Assembly: GCF_016031625.1 (NCBI RefSeq)
Contig: NZ_JACCHP010000006.1
Location: 62,001 to 126,000, forward strand
Source: Bradyrhizobium agreste
GTDB lineage: Bacteria; Pseudomonadota; Alphaproteobacteria; Rhizobiales; Xanthobacteraceae
Reading direction: 5' to 3'
Length of the DNA stretch: 64,000 nt
The notes beneath the pieces were generated by a model. It was not told where the DNA came from and did no database searches. It saw nothing but the letters and a program-made list of their open reading frames with translations. The position numbers were made by a program, and so were the translations under genes. Shown here one piece after another: positions 63,811 through 64,000 of this stretch (position 1 is its first letter; the number at the start of each line of letters is the position of its first letter).

Positions 63811-64000
63811 ACGGCCAGGTGACGCCGGCGATGCAGTCCATCCAGCGCTACATGATCGTCGGTATGATCATGCTCGGTCTGGTGACGTTTGGGGTCGGCG
63901 GTTGGGCGACAACAAGCCAATTGTCGGGTGCGGTCATCGCTCAGGGCGTGGTCGTGGTGGATTCGAGCGTCAAGAAGGTTCAGCACGCCACTGGCGGAAT
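63807..64000 (+). CDS. HlyD-family membrane-fusion protein, 5' part
   Basis: The first 64 residues are visible before the window ends. They begin MNGQVTPAMQSIQRYMIVGM, with a TM segment at about residues 16-34 and then GAVIAQGVVVVDSSVKKVQH, typical of PrtE/HlyD adaptors that open with a short cytoplasmic tail, one TM helix and the first lipoyl half. The ATG overlaps the exporter stop (ATGA at 63807-63810), so the two are coupled. Confidence 0.85.
   Translation, partial: MNGQVTPAMQSIQRYMIVGMIMLGLVTFGVGGWATTSQLSGAVIAQGVVVVDSSVKKVQHATGG

Overview
The window looks like the chromosome of an alphaproteobacterium of the Nitrobacteraceae/Bradyrhizobium type. The evidence is high GC with NGCC-rich codon use, H-NS-family proteins of the rhizobial kind, lipB next to a small FliN-like gene, a GYD-domain protein, and an exopolysaccharide (EPS) locus of rhizobial style flanked by type I secretion genes. 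The placement comes from gene content and protein style, not from a search.

Region 1 (1-11.9 kb) is ordinary chromosome. It holds the 3' end of an acylphosphatase, a PAS hybrid histidine kinase, a LysR/tautomerase divergent pair, lipB, a fliN-like gene, tRNA-Leu(GAG), a GYD protein and a three-gene branched-chain 2-oxoacid dehydrogenase operon (E1alpha-E1beta-E2). A TetR regulator follows, then a DHA2-type efflux pump, a SnoaL-like protein and a decayed alpha/beta hydrolase. Two near-identical palindromes mark TetR operators.

Region 2 (12-17 kb) is a sparse transition zone. It has small genes, a PqqD/HPr-kinase-like fusion followed by the C-terminal remnant of a nucleotidyltransferase-like gene, and two H-NS-family genes around an AT-rich gap.

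Region 3 (17-58.3 kb) is a large surface-polysaccharide locus: an initiating sugar transferase, a polytopic membrane protein, a Wzc-type co-polymerase/tyrosine kinase, rfbCBDA for dTDP-L-rhamnose, a Wzy-like polymerase, a Wzx-like flippase, four glycosyltransferases, a WbpB/D/E-like set for a 3-acetamido sugar, a second aminotransferase with a sugar epimerase, a polysaccharide deacetylase, a 2-oxoglutarate/Fe(II) oxygenase and a secreted beta-helix protein. Embedded in it is an acyl-CoA ligase/PLP decarboxylase/acyl carrier protein trio normally seen in exosortase (PEP-CTERM) systems, with an acetyltransferase-like protein and an intact nucleotidyltransferase-like protein, but no exosortase or PEP-CTERM protein.

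Two type I secretion sets lie in and beside the locus. Between rfbA and the ACP trio is a 1984-residue multidomain protein with a dimethylformamidase-beta-like domain, a small protein, an ABC exporter with a degenerate C39-like domain, and an HlyD adaptor. At the right edge are a beta-helix/Ig/RTX protein, a PrtD-type ABC exporter and the start of its adaptor. The likely combined product is a rhamnose- and aminosugar-containing surface polysaccharide together with two secreted proteins that may bind or process it.

Almost every transcription unit of the locus, and none of region 1, has a short AT-rich island containing TTTAAT/ATTAAA just upstream. This suggests common control by an H-NS- or MucR-type silencer.
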